Source: Mangifera indica (Eukaryota; Streptophyta; Magnoliopsida; Sapindales; Anacardiaceae). Taken from it: DNA of 64,000 nt. The stretch spans positions 15,617,969 to 15,681,968 of the forward strand of contig NC_058148.1 in assembly GCF_011075055.1 (NCBI RefSeq), written 5' to 3'. Both the position numbers and the translations under genes were made by a program. The notes below the pieces were generated by a model. That model saw only the letters and a program-made list of their open reading frames with translations. It had not been told where the DNA came from and made no database searches. Positions 11,407 through 25,971 of this stretch are shown in pieces (position 1 is the first letter of the stretch; the number at the start of each line of letters is the position of its first letter).

Positions 11407-14400
11407 CTAAGCAGCAATTCCTGAATCAATGGATGAACATAAGAATATAAATACCATATTATTATCACCAAAAACTAAACATAATATTCAGCATAAAAGT
11501 AAGAAACATTGAAGCACAATAGGCATTAATGATAGGTTCAACATTATCCAACAAACAACAGATTTGACAGCAAAAATATGCAATGCCAAGAATGCACATG
11601 CCGAGAAGGTAACAATCAAACATGCCACTCACAAGTAATTGTCGACCATGCATATAATAATCAAATCTGTGCTTTAATTCCTATTTGATAGATCAGTTTA
11701 CTGGTTGTTCATGATCTTTTCTTGTACCATTAGCTTTTGATGAAATAATATTAATTTTTTCATAAATAAAAGAAATGAAGTTAAGCCGATAAGAGTATCA
11801 GTAAGCCATAATGTTGTCATTCAATACAAATGGACTCCATGCCAAGGGGCATAAGTTATACACAATAGAAAAACCAGCATTTTATATTATAGGCTGTTAG
11901 AGTAAATCTACAGCTAACCTTCCACGCATTGATCACTGACTTCTTTCAAAAACTTAAAATAAACATTATAATTAACAATCACAAGAAGAAAACCAAAAAA
12001 TAAACAAACAAACAAAAGAAAGAAGGGAGCTTGAAAGAACAAAAAACATAACAGAGTAAGACAGCAGAAACATCTTACCTCTATTTGGTTGTCTATTAGT
12101 AACACTATAACCATCAACATAACCAGCAGAATTTTTAGTCATAAGACCTGAAGCTGCAGTTCCAAGCCCAAAACCAAAGGGACCAGACCCCTCTAGTTCT
12201 GAAGACGAAGATTGCCAAGTGGAATCACCATAAAAGGAACCACTTGCATATATGTCAGCATATGCCTCATTATAACCACCATTTAAAACAGATTTTGGCG
12301 TGACACCAGAGCGACTACTTCTTCCATACCCTACAGTTACTGACCCAACACTTAATTCTCCAGCGCCATAACCAAAATTGTCACTACTATAAACAGAACC
12401 CATAGCACCACCTTGTCCAAGATTAGAAGGGGAACCCCAAATAGCTCCAATGCTGCCACAAGAATCCATTTCTGAAGTCCCACTTCGAAGGCCTAAAGCA
12501 CTTGAGTTTGCAGAGTTTGTGCCATAACTAAGATTCCTGTTTCCCCACAAACTCCTGCTAGGTGAATTCAGGATTGGACTATTACCTCCATTGCTCCCAC
12601 CATAGGCAATGGGGCTACTGTACCTGTTCAGATTTTCACCATATGGAGGGTTCAATCCACGACCATAGCCAAGGTAAGAAGTAATGTTCACACTTCCTCC
12701 ATAGCTTGGGCTCAAATTTGACTCAAAACTCAGTCCCATCCCATAACCTGAACCAATTGGGGAAAATCGACTCCTCCCTACAGTAACTGGACTATATCTA
12801 CCATCAATTCTAACTCCATACCCAACTGAACTTGAAGTATATCCCTGAGTGTGACCATTCTGGAAGCTACTGACTCTACTTGGACCATAGTTATATGAGC
12901 CTAACGGGCTGCGATTTGGCCCTGGGGATAATTCTTTGGGAACTGCCCGCTTGACTTCAACCATTTTGCCATTAAGTTCATGAAAGGTTTTAAGCAACAC
13001 TCTATCAACTGCTTCCTCTGAATCATAAGTAATGAATCCAAAACCTCGAGGTCTCTGGGTGTTCTGGTCGTACATAACTATGACATCTGTAATTGTCCCA
13101 AATTGATCAAAGTACTTCTTAAAGTCACCCTCTGTTACAGTTGATGCTAAACCTCCTACAAATATCTTTTTTGTGCGGGTAGGACCAGGAGACCCATGAA
13201 TGCTGTTATTGTTTCTGTTCTGAATGTTTTGATCATCTCTAGGAACAGCTTTCTTTGCCTCAACCTGATAATCATCAAGCTAGATAATGAGAAATGAACT
13301 ATACCAAATTTCACAGTTATAATATACGCTTTAAATACGATGCATAAAAAATGTTACTCAGAGCTTTTAAGATTTACATTTACAATGTATACGATGGGTC
13401 CTTGAAATTTGCATCCAGCAACTTTGAGTTTAATAAAAGTCCAGAGTTGTTCTTCCACTTGCATCATGACTAAGTGTGTTTTTGTATTGCTTGGGATGCA
13501 AGTCATGAAATAAATTAGCTAGAAGAGGTTTTGAAAACACTATGTTCTTTATCTCAAGTATTAATTGATATAAAAAGTTCCCAATCCAATTAATTAGTCT
13601 TGAAGAATGATTAAGCAGCCCAAAAAGTTGTTAAGTGAGACTTCAAGAGTTGGAATTGCGGTCAACATGAAAACTGATGCAAAGTCTATTTTGAAGCACC
13701 AAAATATTAACTATGAGGAGCATCATCACTTGCCAACAATGTATTGCGTCCCTGACACTACTTTCCATTTGTGTCACTGATTTTTCCATATGCATCTTGC
13801 AAACAAAGTCATTGATCACTCTTGTTAAAAGACCCCCAACTGTCTCTTTCAAATAGACAGAACCCACATAATATCCTGAGCATATTACTGACTGTGCTAA
13901 TTGTTTAAAAGTCATTCCAAAACTGATGAAGCAATCTATTGATTCTTATTTCTTTTTTTTCCCTTTTTCCAGAGACAGCACTTTGAAGATGATAACAATC
14001 AGCAATCACCAACAAGCTGTATTTCAGAAGTAAAATATCTGAATCTTACCTGTGTCATTTTTACCTAAAGACATTTTAGCAATAAAAAACTTAGCATTTA
14101 TAGTCAACAGCCTACCAAAGTATTAACAAAATCACATCATTTTTTTCTTTCAAACCAAAAAAAAAAAAAGGAAAACAATCACGGAACCAATAATGGCACC
14201 ATAAAACACAACACTTTAATCAAACTGATCATTGAATTGTATGCTATCATTCATCACATCAAAAGAACACTTTAAATGATAATTGGAACTTACAGTTCTA
14301 CCATCTATCATATGTTTCTGCATGACAACTCTTTCTGCAATAGCAGGATCAGCAAAAACAATAAAACCAAACCCGCGGGCACGACCCGTAGCCCGATCCT

Positions 14401-14515
14401 TCATGATCACAGCTTCCAAAACTTCTCCAAAAGTCTGGAAGTATTCTCTTAAACGGTCCTCATTTGTGTCCCAGGAAATCCCACCAATAAACAGCTTACC
14501 AAGCTCCATTTCCAT
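11407..14515 (-). CDS. hnRNP-like protein with two RRMs and a Gly/Ser/Tyr/Asn-rich tail, copy A
   Basis: RNA-binding protein of the plant hnRNP A/B / Musashi-like group (similar, from memory, to Arabidopsis At4g26650 and At5g55550). Coding exons on the minus strand: 14515-14294, 13264-12079 and 11420-11407, giving 473 aa with frame kept at both junctions. RRM1 has RNP2 KLFIGG (7-12) and RNP1 RGFGFIVF (47-54); RRM2 has KIFVGG (107-112) and RGFGFITY (147-154). Residues from about 180 onward are low-complexity (Gly, Ser, Tyr, Asn), as in phase-separating RNA-binding proteins. The last exon adds only GIAA-stop, a family-typical end. Start chosen at MEMELGKLF, which matches the family; an upstream in-frame ATG at 14527 is less likely because an acceptor (TTTGTAG) lies between them. 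A 5' UTR intron (about 14731 to 14517) is likely. Confidence 0.92.
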
Positions 14516-15240
14516 TCTACAAATCATTTATCCAATCAAGCATTAAATAAATATTCATTAATACAAACATCTCATCTTGTGGAAACAACAATCGATCCTT
14601 ATCCTAAACAGATCATACAATCATCAGCAAAATAAGACAGCACAAAATGGATCGAAATAAAACACAATTTAACACTAAGTTTCCAATACAAAAACACATA
14701 ATGCAGATTAAACAAAGAGAAAAAATATTACCTTCTGAACAAAAATCAAGCAAAAGCTTGGAAATTTAATATGAATGTTATAGAAATGGGCAACCTTGGA
14801 TTGAATCCAGTAACATGAAACTGTTAACCGATCAATCAAGGATCAAACCACAAACCAGGATCCCTTAAAACGAAGTGAAAAGGTTAAAACAAAGGATCCA
14901 ATCAAATACAGCTAAAAACGAAAAAGCAAAGAGTTTTAACACCAAAGAAAGAGAACCCAGACGAGAAAGTGGGGGAATCTAATATCTAAGAGGAGGCATA
15001 ATAAGAAGAGAGGGCGAGAGGCCCTCCTTTTCCTCTCTTCTTTCTTTCTTCCTCTCTGTTACCGTGTTGTGATTTTTATGTAAAATGAAATGGATTTTTA
15101 TGCTTGAAGCAGAGAGAAAGAGAGAGAAGATTTGAGAGAGATAGAAAATCAAGAGAATGGATTCGGATAAAAAAAATGGGAAATCATTATAATTTATTTT
15201 TGTAGACAAAAGGTTTGGGCTTTTGCCGTGGCGCTGAAAG
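14516..15240 (-). promoter_or_regulatory. 5' UTR and promoter of RNA-binding gene copy A
   Basis: On the minus strand a donor TTCAGAAG|GTAATA near 14731 and an acceptor TTTGTAG at 14517 define a likely UTR intron. Upstream the leader is rich in CTCTCT/TTTCTC tracts (about 15010-15160), typical of plant leaders and core promoters. The identical stretch is present in unit B at 22656-23380. Confidence 0.4.
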
Positions 15241-16385
15241 GAAGTTGCAAAGCTAGACGATGAAACATGGGTCATTTCCCTACGTTTTCATGTTTCTCTC
15301 ACTTAATTCAGATTAAAATTATTTTTTCTTTATATATTTTCATCTTCAAAAATATATAAACAATAAATATACTTGTGTTGGATTTGAAACAAGTATACAG
15401 ACTAATTTGAATTAAGTTTAAATCTATAATAATAAATTTAAGCTTATTCAAACTTGTCGAAAATGTTACCAAAAGATTATATGGCGATATGAATAATATT
15501 ATTGATGAAATTAATAATGTTACTAATAAAATAAATAATATTATTAAAAAAAGATTCATATCAAACTAAAATCAAGTTATTAAGTTAAAACGCTTATTTA
15601 ATTTCAATTTGAATTGTGTTGAATATCAAATCAAATCTTACTAATTTGATTCGAGTTTAATAGTGAGAGAAATTCGACCACTAAACTAATAAATCTTATA
15701 AAGACTATTCCAGCAACTCATTATCAAGGGCTTACCAGAAATAGTATGCATATGCACTCAAGTTTATTTTGTGGAAATACGGATAATTAATATTTTACCC
15801 TTTTAAAATAATATATATATATAGTAATTTATTTTGTTATTTTAATAATAATATGATGGAATTGCATGCATTTATATTTGAAGGTAAAACATTTTGCTAG
15901 TAATGTTATATATGTTCAAGATAAGAATCTATCCTTAACAATTTTCAATTTTCGAATCTTGTTTTTATGAAAAGATATTGAACAATTTTGTGATCCGTGG
16001 GTGGGCCAAAGTGGTCTTCTATTTATGTGTATAATTAATTAATAAATTAACCATTTAATTTCTTTTAAAAATATATAGTTTTATTTTACTGTTTGAATTT
16101 GAATTGAGGTTTAGAGCTTAAGCTATTTGTTGACCGCAAAATCATGTACATTGGTGGATTCGTTTTGACTTAATTTGTCATTAAAATCCTAATCCAAAGT
16201 GGGAATATATCAACTTCAACGACCAACAAACTAATATTCTTATATCTAATATTTTATGTATTAATACGAGATTTGATTTTTCGATTATAAGTAAACATTT
16301 TTAATGATATGTTAGGAATTAAATATAAATGAATTTTAATTTATTTTATCTCCTGTATAATTTATTTTTTCTTTTTTCAAATATT
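15240..16385. other. AT-rich spacer with dispersed repeat, right part of unit A
   Basis: No gene. Positions 15395-15665 belong to the dispersed family marked by alternating TTGAATTTAAA-like and AATAATATTATT-like blocks. A TA microsatellite lies near 15813-15822. The unit A/B join falls at about 16380-16385. The counterpart in unit B is 23380-24520. Confidence 0.5.
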
Positions 16386-17461
16386 AAATAGGGATTAAAA
16401 CCTGTAAAAAGAAAATATTAAAAATTAATGAGGGTCTTGACAAAATGTTGCAATCATGCCGTCCAGCGCGCGAGCCTGCTGACAGTTGGTGAATGAAAAA
16501 TTTTGTAGTTCTTAGAACTCTAACGCAACTCATCCGATGAAGAATATGTATTATACCATCAAGTCATAATTCTTTTTATTGAATACTGTTTTAAAATTTT
16601 TTAATCTCCTCTCAATCTGACTGGCTGTCAGTCGGGCCGATCAAGATCTGTGAACGGGCCGCTTGATTGGGTTAATATCCGTCCGGTAACATACAAAATA
16701 AGGAGGAAAAACCCAAGTTTTGATTGATTGATTTACAGAAGAGATGAGCAAATTTGATTCGGTTCAATCAAATTAAGCAAATGGACTGGTTATTTGTAGA
16801 GTCCTCAAGTGGGCAAATGGGTTCTTTGTAGAGTGCTTAGGTCAGTTAAATTTGTTCTGTCAAATTTGTAGATGAATTTGGTGGAGATTGTGATAGACAA
16901 GCCAGTTTTTCCACCAAAATAAAATTGATTTTGTTGATGTAAGGGTTTTACTATATGATAAACCGGTGATCTGATAAGTTAAGACCTCCCAAATCCGCTA
17001 TTTGAGATATCGAAAACCTTCCTAACCAGTCCTAAGGCTGCTCACAGAACCTAATGTCTTTCATCTTCCCTCCCCCTTTACAACGCTACCATTTATATAA
17101 ACCTAATAGTATTCTCCTAACAAATTGTGTAATCTGTTTAAGTTGGAATTGTTTGATCTTTATTAAAGGATTGCTTTTGACCGTTTTGTTGTTTTTACTT
17201 TTAACTATTTTTCATGTTGTTCATTTTCTATTGGCTAACCGGTTAACGATCCCTAGGGGAAAGGCTATGAAGACAGCCACAGGTATATAGAAGGAATGTA
17301 CATCCTGGAAAAGGAAAGAATGTCGAAAGCAGGTTGGTGATGCTGTGGACACATAACACATTGGGAGAAAAAGTTAAAGGCTACCATTTTTGTCAAGAAA
17401 CAATTGAAAAGAAATTATTTATTGAGTAATGTTAAATCTATACCTTAAATAAGTACACAGT

Positions 17462-17534
17462 TGATGTATCATTATATGATTGGGTGTTATTTTAATTTTA
17501 ATTCAAAATCACGTAATCACATAATGATACATCA
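17462..17534. mobile_element. Small hairpin MITE-like element, unit B copy
   Basis: Copy of the element at 9333-9405, duplicated together with the surrounding unit, with the same near-perfect 20-bp inverted ends. Confidence 0.55.
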
Positions 17535-18158
17535 TTTTGTATATCCAAAATATATACATATAATTTTATTGTTGTTTAAATAGTTAATGACTAGTGAAAG
17601 TTATCATAATTGTAACTTTTGCAACTTCGGATTTTGATCAAATTACTAGCTCAACTGCTAATTTATTTAATTTCTTTCTTGTTTTATCATTGATAAATTT
17701 ACTGGTTCCAAACATTCTGCATATTGTGTTGCATGATGTTTTCCCATTTGATAAATTTATGTTAAAATGGCACTAAAATATTAGGGTTAGATTCTAAGGC
17801 CAGAGAGAATAGCATTGGATGTCCCAAATGAAAAGGTTTTTTTATCAGACTAATCCCTAACAGAATGGACCATCCAACGATGATATTCTTCCTCTAATTG
17901 GATGTTGAAGGGAAATTACTTCCATGAAAATGACCTGAAGGGAAGCATTGGAGACATGTTAGAGAAGTAAAGATAAGTGTCAAGTTGACCACACAATCAG
18001 GGTCTCACTAATCGAATCCATTTGATAAAAAATATATAGCATATGCCATTAAATTATATGTTTAGTTTAATTTTGTTATAATCGTTAGTCAAACTGATCA
18101 AGACTCATAGTCATCTCATTACCAAGTCAATGCCCAGGGGATTATAAAAACATTGCAT

Positions 18159-18178
18159 CAGGGTCAGGGTCAGGGTCA
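18159..18178 (+). repeat. GGGTCA minisatellite expansion in unit B
   Basis: Unit A has a single GGGTCA before ATGGGTCC at about 10032; unit B has three, accounting for the 12-bp offset change between copies. A replication-slippage difference that marks the two units apart. Confidence 0.8.
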
Positions 18179-19547
18179 TGGGTCCTGTTCATCAATATCC
18201 TCTCTTATCCTCTATTGAGTAATAAAACCCTGCCATGCAAGTAGTATATGATTGGCAGAGAGAAGAATATGAAACCATCCATTTATGTTCTCTGTACAAC
18301 AGTGGCTTAAATATTTGATTTATAATAAATCATAGAATGCATAAACCAGCTTTGAATGCACCCAGAAATATGTTGAGAAGACTCTGGAGATAGATAGCCG
18401 AAAAGGATAATTTTGCCAAAAGTACCACCATCTGATCAAAGTTCGTTTGACATTGATTTGGCCCCAAACTTTGTATTCCCTAAGTAGGTAACTGATACTC
18501 AGTATTCTGATCAGTATTAATAAAAAAAAGTCCCCTTATGCTTTTTAACAAGTTCAGAATCTGAAATAGATAATTACTGGGAAAATACAGAATTTCAACA
18601 GTTGTAGAAAATTCCATCACAGTAACCAAAGAAGAAAATGAACAAATGGTATTAAAGAATATTTCTTTTTGTTCCATTTTTTAATTTTCTCTTTACTTTT
18701 TAATTGCATGATGGTTGGTTTCTGCATCTTTTCATAGGCTTAAGAAAAGCATTTTCCTTTCTGAAAACAACAATGATTCATGTACAAGCCACAAGTACTA
18801 ATAAGAAAAAATACGCAGATTTATCATTTAATAATTAAATGATTTCAAATTCAAAATAAAGTAAACAATAAAATTATCTAATCACATAATAATAATTCAA
18901 TTTATTTGTACTCTTAGGTATCCATATTTTTTGTACATATAACTTTACCCTTATAAAAAAAAAAAGTAAAAAGAATATTTCATGAAATATAAAGTTTCAT
19001 TTGTTGGACAGAGCATTTGCCATCTAAAATAGATCGCTGTATATTGTAGCTTATTCCTTGGGACCTTGGTTAAGATCCCTTGAGAACTTCACACCAATAA
19101 ATTAACCAACATTTCATACAGTTTCTGAATACAAAAACCACAAAGAAAATAATGAAATACTGACAACAAGCAGCAAATTTGCTGGTTAGTGCAGAACAAT
19201 GAGAAGAAATAATCTAAAAGGCTTGATTTTTTTATGTATCACAGTGTCACCAGATATGGATGATACAATATTCTCGTATACATGACAATCCGATTTTACA
19301 TCTTAAGCAAATCCCAAGAAAGATAACCCATATAAAGAAAATCCAAGCTCAAACCTTAAATGAAAATCCTTGTAATTGCTTTCTATAATTTCATCAAAAC
19401 AGGCGAAACCAATTAGTTCTAATCACATTTCATATAAACTGATTTATCTCGACGAGGAAAATGTAAGAAATTTAGTCATTCACCTGCTTCACCACACCAG
19501 ATATAATTCACCTACAATGAACTTTTGACAATCATATCGCCATCATC

Positions 19548-22500
19548 CTAAGCAGCAATTCCTGAATCAATGGATGAACATAAGAATATAAATACCATAT
19601 TATTATCACCAAAAACTAAACATAATATTCAGCATAAAAGTAAGAAACATTGAAGCACAATAGGCATTAATGATAGGTTCAACATTATCCAACAAACAAC
19701 AGATTTGACAGCAAAAATATGCAATGCCAAGAATGCACATGCCGAGAAGGTAACAATCAAACATGCCACTCACAAGTAATTGTCTACCATGCATATAATA
19801 ATCAAATCTGTGCTTTAATTCCTATTTGATAGATCAGTTTACTGGTTGTTCATGATCTTTTCTTGTACCTTTAGCTTTTGATGAAATAATATTAATTTTT
19901 TCATAAATAAAAGAAATGAAGTTAAGCCGATAAGAGTATCAGTAAGCCATAAAGTTGTCGTTCAATACAAATGGACTCCATGCCAAGGGGCATAAGTTAT
20001 ACACAATAGAAAAACCAGCATTTTATATTATAGGCTGTTAGAGTAAATCTACAGTTAACCTTCCACGCATTGATCACTGACTTCTTTCAAAAACTTAAAA
20101 TAAACATTATAATTAACAATCACAAGAAGAAAACCAAAAAATAAACAAACAAACAAAAGAAAGAAGGGAGCTTGAAAGAACAAAAAACATAACAGAGTAA
20201 GACAGCAGAAACATCTTACCTCTATTTGGTTGTCTATTAGTAACACTATAACCATCAACATAACCAGCAGAATTTTTAGTCATAAGACCTGAAGCTGCAG
20301 TACCAAGCCCAAAACCAAAGGGACCAGACCCCTCTAGTTCTGAAGACGAAGATTGCCAAGTGGAATCACCATAAAAGGAACCACTTGCATATATGTCAGC
20401 ATATGCCTCATTATAACCACCATTTAAAACAGATTTTGGCGTGACACCAGAGCGACTACTTCTTCCATACCCTACAGTTACTGACCCCACACTTAATTCT
20501 CCAGCGCCATAACCAAAATTGTCACTACTATAAACAGAACCCATAGCACCACCTTGTCCAAGATTAGAAGGGGAACCCCAAATAGCTCCAATGCTGCCAC
20601 AAGAATCCATTTCTGAAGTCCCACTTCGAAGGCCTAAAGCACTCGAGTTTGCAGAGTTTGTGCCATAACTAAGATTCCTGTTTCCCCACAAACTCCTGCT
20701 AGGTGAATTCAGGATTGGACTATTACCTCCATTGCTCCCACCATAGGCAATGGGGCTACTGTACCTGTTCAGATTTTCACCATATGGAGGGTTCAATCCA
20801 CGACCATAGCCAAGGTAAGAAGTAATGTTCACACTTCCTCCATAGCTTGGGCTCAAATTTGACTCAAAACTCAGTCCCATCCCATAACCTGAACCAATTG
20901 GGGAAAATCGACTCCTCCCTACAGTAACTGGACTATATCTACCATCAATTCTAACTCCATACCCAACTGAACTTGAAGTATATCCCTGAGTGTGACCATT
21001 CTGGAAGCTACTGACTCTACTTGGACCATAGTTATATGAGCCTAACGGGCTGCGATTTGGCCCTGGGGATAATTCTTTGGGAACTGCCCGCTTGACTTCA
21101 ACCATTTTGCCATTAAGTTCATGAAAGGTTTTAAGCAACACTCTATCAACTGCTTCCTCTGAATCATAAGTAATGAATCCAAAACCTCGAGGTCTCTGGG
21201 TGTTCTGGTCGTACATAACTATGACATCTGTAATTGTCCCAAATTGATCAAAGTACTTCTTAAAGTCACCCTCTGTTACAGTTGATGCTAAACCTCCTAC
21301 AAATATCTTTTTTGTGCGGGTAGGACCAGGAGACCCATGAATGCTGTTATTGTTTCTGTTCTGAATGTTTTGATCATCTCTAGGAACAGCTTTCTTTGCC
21401 TCAACCTGATAATCATCAAGCTAGATAATGAGAAATGAACTATACCAAATTTCACAGTTATAATATACGCTTTAAATACGATGCATAAAAAATGTTACTC
21501 AGAGCTTTTAAGATTTACATTTACAATGTATACGATGGGTCCTTGAAATTTGCATCCAGCAACTTTGAGTTTAATAAAAGTCCAGAGTTGTTCTTCCACT
21601 TGCATCATGACTAAGTGTGTTTTTGTATTGCTTGGGATGCAAGTCATGAAATAAATTAGCTAGAAGAGGTTTTGAAAACACTATGTTCTTTATCTCAAGT
21701 ATTAATTGATATAAAAAGTTCCCAATCCAATTAATTAGTCTTGAAGAATGATTAAGCAGCCCAAAAAGTTGTTAAGTGAGACTTCAAGAGTTGGAATTGC
21801 GGTCAACATGAAAACTGATGCAAAGTCTATTTTGAAGCACCAAAATATTAACTATGAGGAGCATCATCACTTGCCAACAATGTATTGCGTCCCTGACACT
21901 ACTTTCCATTTGTGTCACTGATTTTTCCATATGCATCTTGCAAACAAAGTCATTGATCACTCTTGTTAAAAGACCCCCAACTGTCTCTTTCAAATAGACA
22001 GAACCCACATAATATCCTGAGCATATTACTGACTGTGCTAATTGTTTAAAAGTCATTCCAAAACTGATGAAGCAATCTATTGATTCTTATTTCTTTTTTT
22101 TCCCTTTTTCCAGAGACAGCACTTTGAAGATGATAACAATCAGCAACCACCAACAAGCTGTATTTCAGAAGTAAAATATCTGAATCTTACTTGTGTCATT
22201 TTTACCTAAAGACATTTTAGCAATAAAAAACTTAGCATTTATAGTCAACAGCCTACCAAAGTATTAACAAAATCACATCATTTTTTTCTTTCAAACCAAA
22301 AAAAAAAAAAGAAAACAATCACGGAACCAATAATGGCACCATAAAACACAACACTTTAATCAAACTGATCATTGAATTGTATGCTATCATTCATCACATC
22401 AAAAGAACACTTTAAATGATAATTGGAACTTACAGTTCTACCATCTATCATATGTTTCTGCATGACAACTCTTTCTGCAATAGCAGGATCAGCAAAAACA

Positions 22501-22655
22501 ATAAAACCAAACCCGCGGGCACGACCCGTAGCCCGATCCTTCATGATCACAGCTTCCAAAACTTCTCCAAAAGTCTGGAAGTATTCTCTTAAACGGTCCT
22601 CATTTGTGTCCCAGGAAATCCCACCAATAAACAGCTTACCAAGCTCCATTTCCAT
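19548..22655 (-). CDS. hnRNP-like protein with two RRMs and a low-complexity tail, copy B
   Basis: Second copy of the two-RRM gene. Exons on the minus strand are 22655-22434, 21405-20220 and 19561-19548, again 473 aa. The predicted protein is identical to copy A; the few exonic differences I see (for example near 20300, 20487 and 20643) are synonymous. All splice sites and RNP motifs are intact, so both copies look functional. Promoter, introns and 3' flank were duplicated too, so expression should be similar unless flanking chromatin differs. The identity implies a very recent duplication, gene conversion, or two haplotypes assembled in series. Confidence 0.9.
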
Positions 22656-24520
22656 TCTACAAATCATTTATCCAATCAAGCATTAAATAAATATTCATTA
22701 ATACAAACATCTCATCTTGTTGAAACAACAATCGATCCTTATCCTAAACAGATCATAAAATCATCAGCAAAATAAGACAGCACAAAATGGATCGAAATAA
22801 AACACAATTTAACACTAAGTTTCCAATACAAAAACACATAATGCAGATTAAACAAAGAGAAAAAATATTACCTTCTGAACAAAAATCAAGCAAAAGCTTG
22901 GAAATTTAATATGAATGTTATAGAAATGGGCAACCTTGGATTGAATCCAGTAACATGAAACTGTTAACCGATCAATCAAGGATCAAACCACAAACCAGGA
23001 TCCCTTAAAACGAAGTGAAAAGGTTAAAACAAAGGATCCAATCAAATACAGCTAAAAACGAAAAAGCAAAGAGTTTTAACACCAAAGAAAGAGAACCCAG
23101 ACGAGAAAGTGGGGGAATCTAATATCTAAGAGGAGGCATAATAAGAAGAGAGGGCGAGAGGCCCTCCTTTTCCTCTCTTCTTTCTTTCTTCCTCTCTGTT
23201 ACCGTGTTGTGATTTTTATGTAAAATGAAATGGATTTTTATGCTTGAAGCAGAGAGAAAGAGAGAGAAGATTTGAGAGAGATAGAAAATCAAGAGAATGG
23301 ATTCGGATAAAAAAAATGGGAAATCATTATAATTTATTTTTGTAGACAAAAGGTTTGGGCTTTTGCCGTGGCGCTGAAAGGAAGTTGCAAAGCTAGACGA
23401 TGAAACATGGGTCATTTCCCTACGTTTTCATGTTTCTCTCACTTAATTCAGATTAAAATTATTTTTTCTTTATATATTTTCATCTTCAAAAATATATAAA
23501 CAATAAATATACTTGTGTTGGATTTGAAACAAGTATACAGACTAATTTGAATTAAGTTTAAATCTATAATAATAAATTTAAGCTTATTCAAACTTGTCGA
23601 AAATGTTACCAAAAGATTATATGGCGATATGAATAATATTATTGATGAAATTAATAATGTTACTAATAAAATAAATAATATTATTAAAAAAAGATTCATA
23701 TCAAACTAAAATCAAGTTATTAAGTTAAAACGCTTATTTAATTTCAATTTGAATTGTGTTGAATATCAAATCAAATCTTACTAATTTGATTCGAGTTTAA
23801 TAGTGAGAGAAATTCGACCACTAAACTAATAAATCTTATAAAGACTATTCCAGCAACTCATTATCAAGGGCTTACCAGAAATAGTATGCATATGCACTCA
23901 AGTTTATTTTGTGGAAATACGGATAATTAATATTTTACCCTTTTAAAATAATATATATATATAGTAATTTATTTTGTTATTTTAATAATAATATGATGGA
24001 ATTGCATGCATTTATATTTGAAGGTAAAACATTTTGCTAGTAATGTTATATATGTTCAAGATAAGAATCTATCCTTAACAATTTTCAATTTTCGAATCTT
24101 GTTTTTATGAAAAGATATTGAACAATTTTGTGATCCGTGGGTGGGCCAAAGTGGTCTTCTATTTATGTGTATAATTAATTAATAAATTAACCATTTAATT
24201 TCTTTTAAAAATATATAGTTTTATTTTACTGTTTGAATTTGAATTGAGGTTTAGAGCTTAAGCTATTTGTTGACCGCAAAATCATGTACATTGGTGGATT
24301 CGTTTTGACTTAATTTGTCATTAAAATCCTAATCCAAAGTGGGAATATATCAACTTCAACGACCAACAAACTAATATTCTTATATCTAATATTTTATGTA
24401 TTAATACGAGATTTGATTTTTCGATTATAAGTAAACATTTTTAATGATATGTTAGGAATTAAATATAAATGAATTTTAATTTATTTTATCTCCTGTATAA
24501 TTTAATTTTTCTTTTTTCAA

Positions 24521-25933
24521 TAAATAAAACCCATTATTATGATAATTATCTACATAAACCCATATAAAAGAAATTTTAATTTAGTTGCAATTTTTTTAAG
24601 GAAAACAATATTTTATATATAAACCTATATAAAAGAAAGTCTGATTTAGTTATATATATATATAAAAAACAAAAAATAATATTTGGTAAAGCTTGAACAC
24701 CAAACTTGTATAATTTGTCACACGTCACAGAGACCAATCCTCTACTTTAATACGAGCATATAACAGAAGATGTTATATTATGTGTACTCAAGTGAATAAT
24801 ATAGATATTAATAGAAAATGTTATATTATGTGTACGTAATTCTATTTGTAAGAATTATGAAGTTGAACTTATTGAGTCTTTTAACTGTAAGCTTGAAATT
24901 CTGACATTTTAACTTATTGTTTCACTTGTGCTAATATTATTATTATTATTATTATTATTTCAAGACATGTTTGCTTTCTCTACATGCAAGGGGATGCTTC
25001 AACCTATACATCAAAAACACAAAATTCAACCTTTACATTTATACTCTTCAATTGGATACATGTGTCGTTCACATGGTGATTTAAATTTCATATGTATAAA
25101 TGCACATTAACATATTTGATATGTTATCACAAAATTATATAATTTAATTATTTATTTTATTTTTAATTAAAAATTATTTAATTATATAATAATATGTTGA
25201 TTTATTAGTTAATGGTGAAGGCCAAAGCCTGTAGATGAGTAGGCTTGAGTGTAAAAAAGGAAGAAAAGTGGGGGGAGATGTGTGAAAGACACAAGGGATG
25301 GGACGGCTCGTTACAACATTCACGTTACATTTTGGTGCACATGCATGACATTTATAAGGCTGTCTTTTCTTGGCTTCACATTTTTCATAATTTAATATCT
25401 CAATTATCAAATCACCTCCGCCCAACCTCTCAATTATGGGATGCATTTCTCTCCCCCACTAAGGCTAATATATTATTATGTATCATACTTAGTAGTCAAG
25501 CAGTAATGAATTCTTATTCATACTTAGTTGATAGTGTCCAATATGGTTTTAAAATCCAAACCAAATTGATTGATTAGCTTGAATTCAATGTTTAGTTTGA
25601 TTTCAGTGAAATTTTAAAATATATATATAATTTGACCGTTAATTCATTCTGTTGAAGTTTTAAATCATGTAAGTTATTTAATCAACATAATTTTTTTGTT
25701 TTTTTTGTATCTCGTAAGACTTGAACATGAGTCTCATCAATTTGAAAGTAAATACACTATACTAATGTGTGTGTGTGTATATATAAAAAAGCAAAAAGTT
25801 TCATTTAGGGTTTGAAGCACATGGGTAAGAAAAGAAAGTGTAAAAATTAGGTGCAATATGATTAAACACAAGTCTTGTTTTTATCATGATCATTTATATT
25901 TTATATTACTAAAAATTGTTGAAAATTAGCTGG

Positions 25934-25971
<38 letters not shown>

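Larger units (their letters stand above)
8266..24520. repeat. Direct tandem duplication of ~8.13 kb (unit A 8266-16380ish, unit B 16385-24520)
   Basis: Two head-to-tail copies of one unit. Unit A starts at about 8266 (TAAATAGGGATTAAAA) and its right end (CTTTTTTCAA) is at 16380. Unit B begins at about 16385 with the same start and ends at 24520. The copy offset is 8119 at the left edge, then 8129, 8141 and 8140 after small indels: loss of one GATT, a 14-bp insertion, a 12-bp gain of GGGTCA units and one A-run base. The join reads TTCAA-ATAT-TAAATAGGG, consistent with end joining at a few bases of homology. Each copy has a complete RNA-binding protein gene with promoter and 3' flank. No gap characters are present. 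Either a recent real duplication or an assembly haplotype duplication. Confidence 0.95.

Noticed and set aside
13643..13915. 90-codon minus-strand frame in intron 1 of RNA-binding copy A (and 21784-22056 in copy B)
   Set aside because: Lies inside an intron with well-supported borders and has no recognisable domain; presence in both copies only reflects the duplication.
18159..18178. GGGTCA repeats as telomere-like sequence
   Set aside because: Plant telomere repeat is TTTAGGG; this is only a three-unit slippage expansion.
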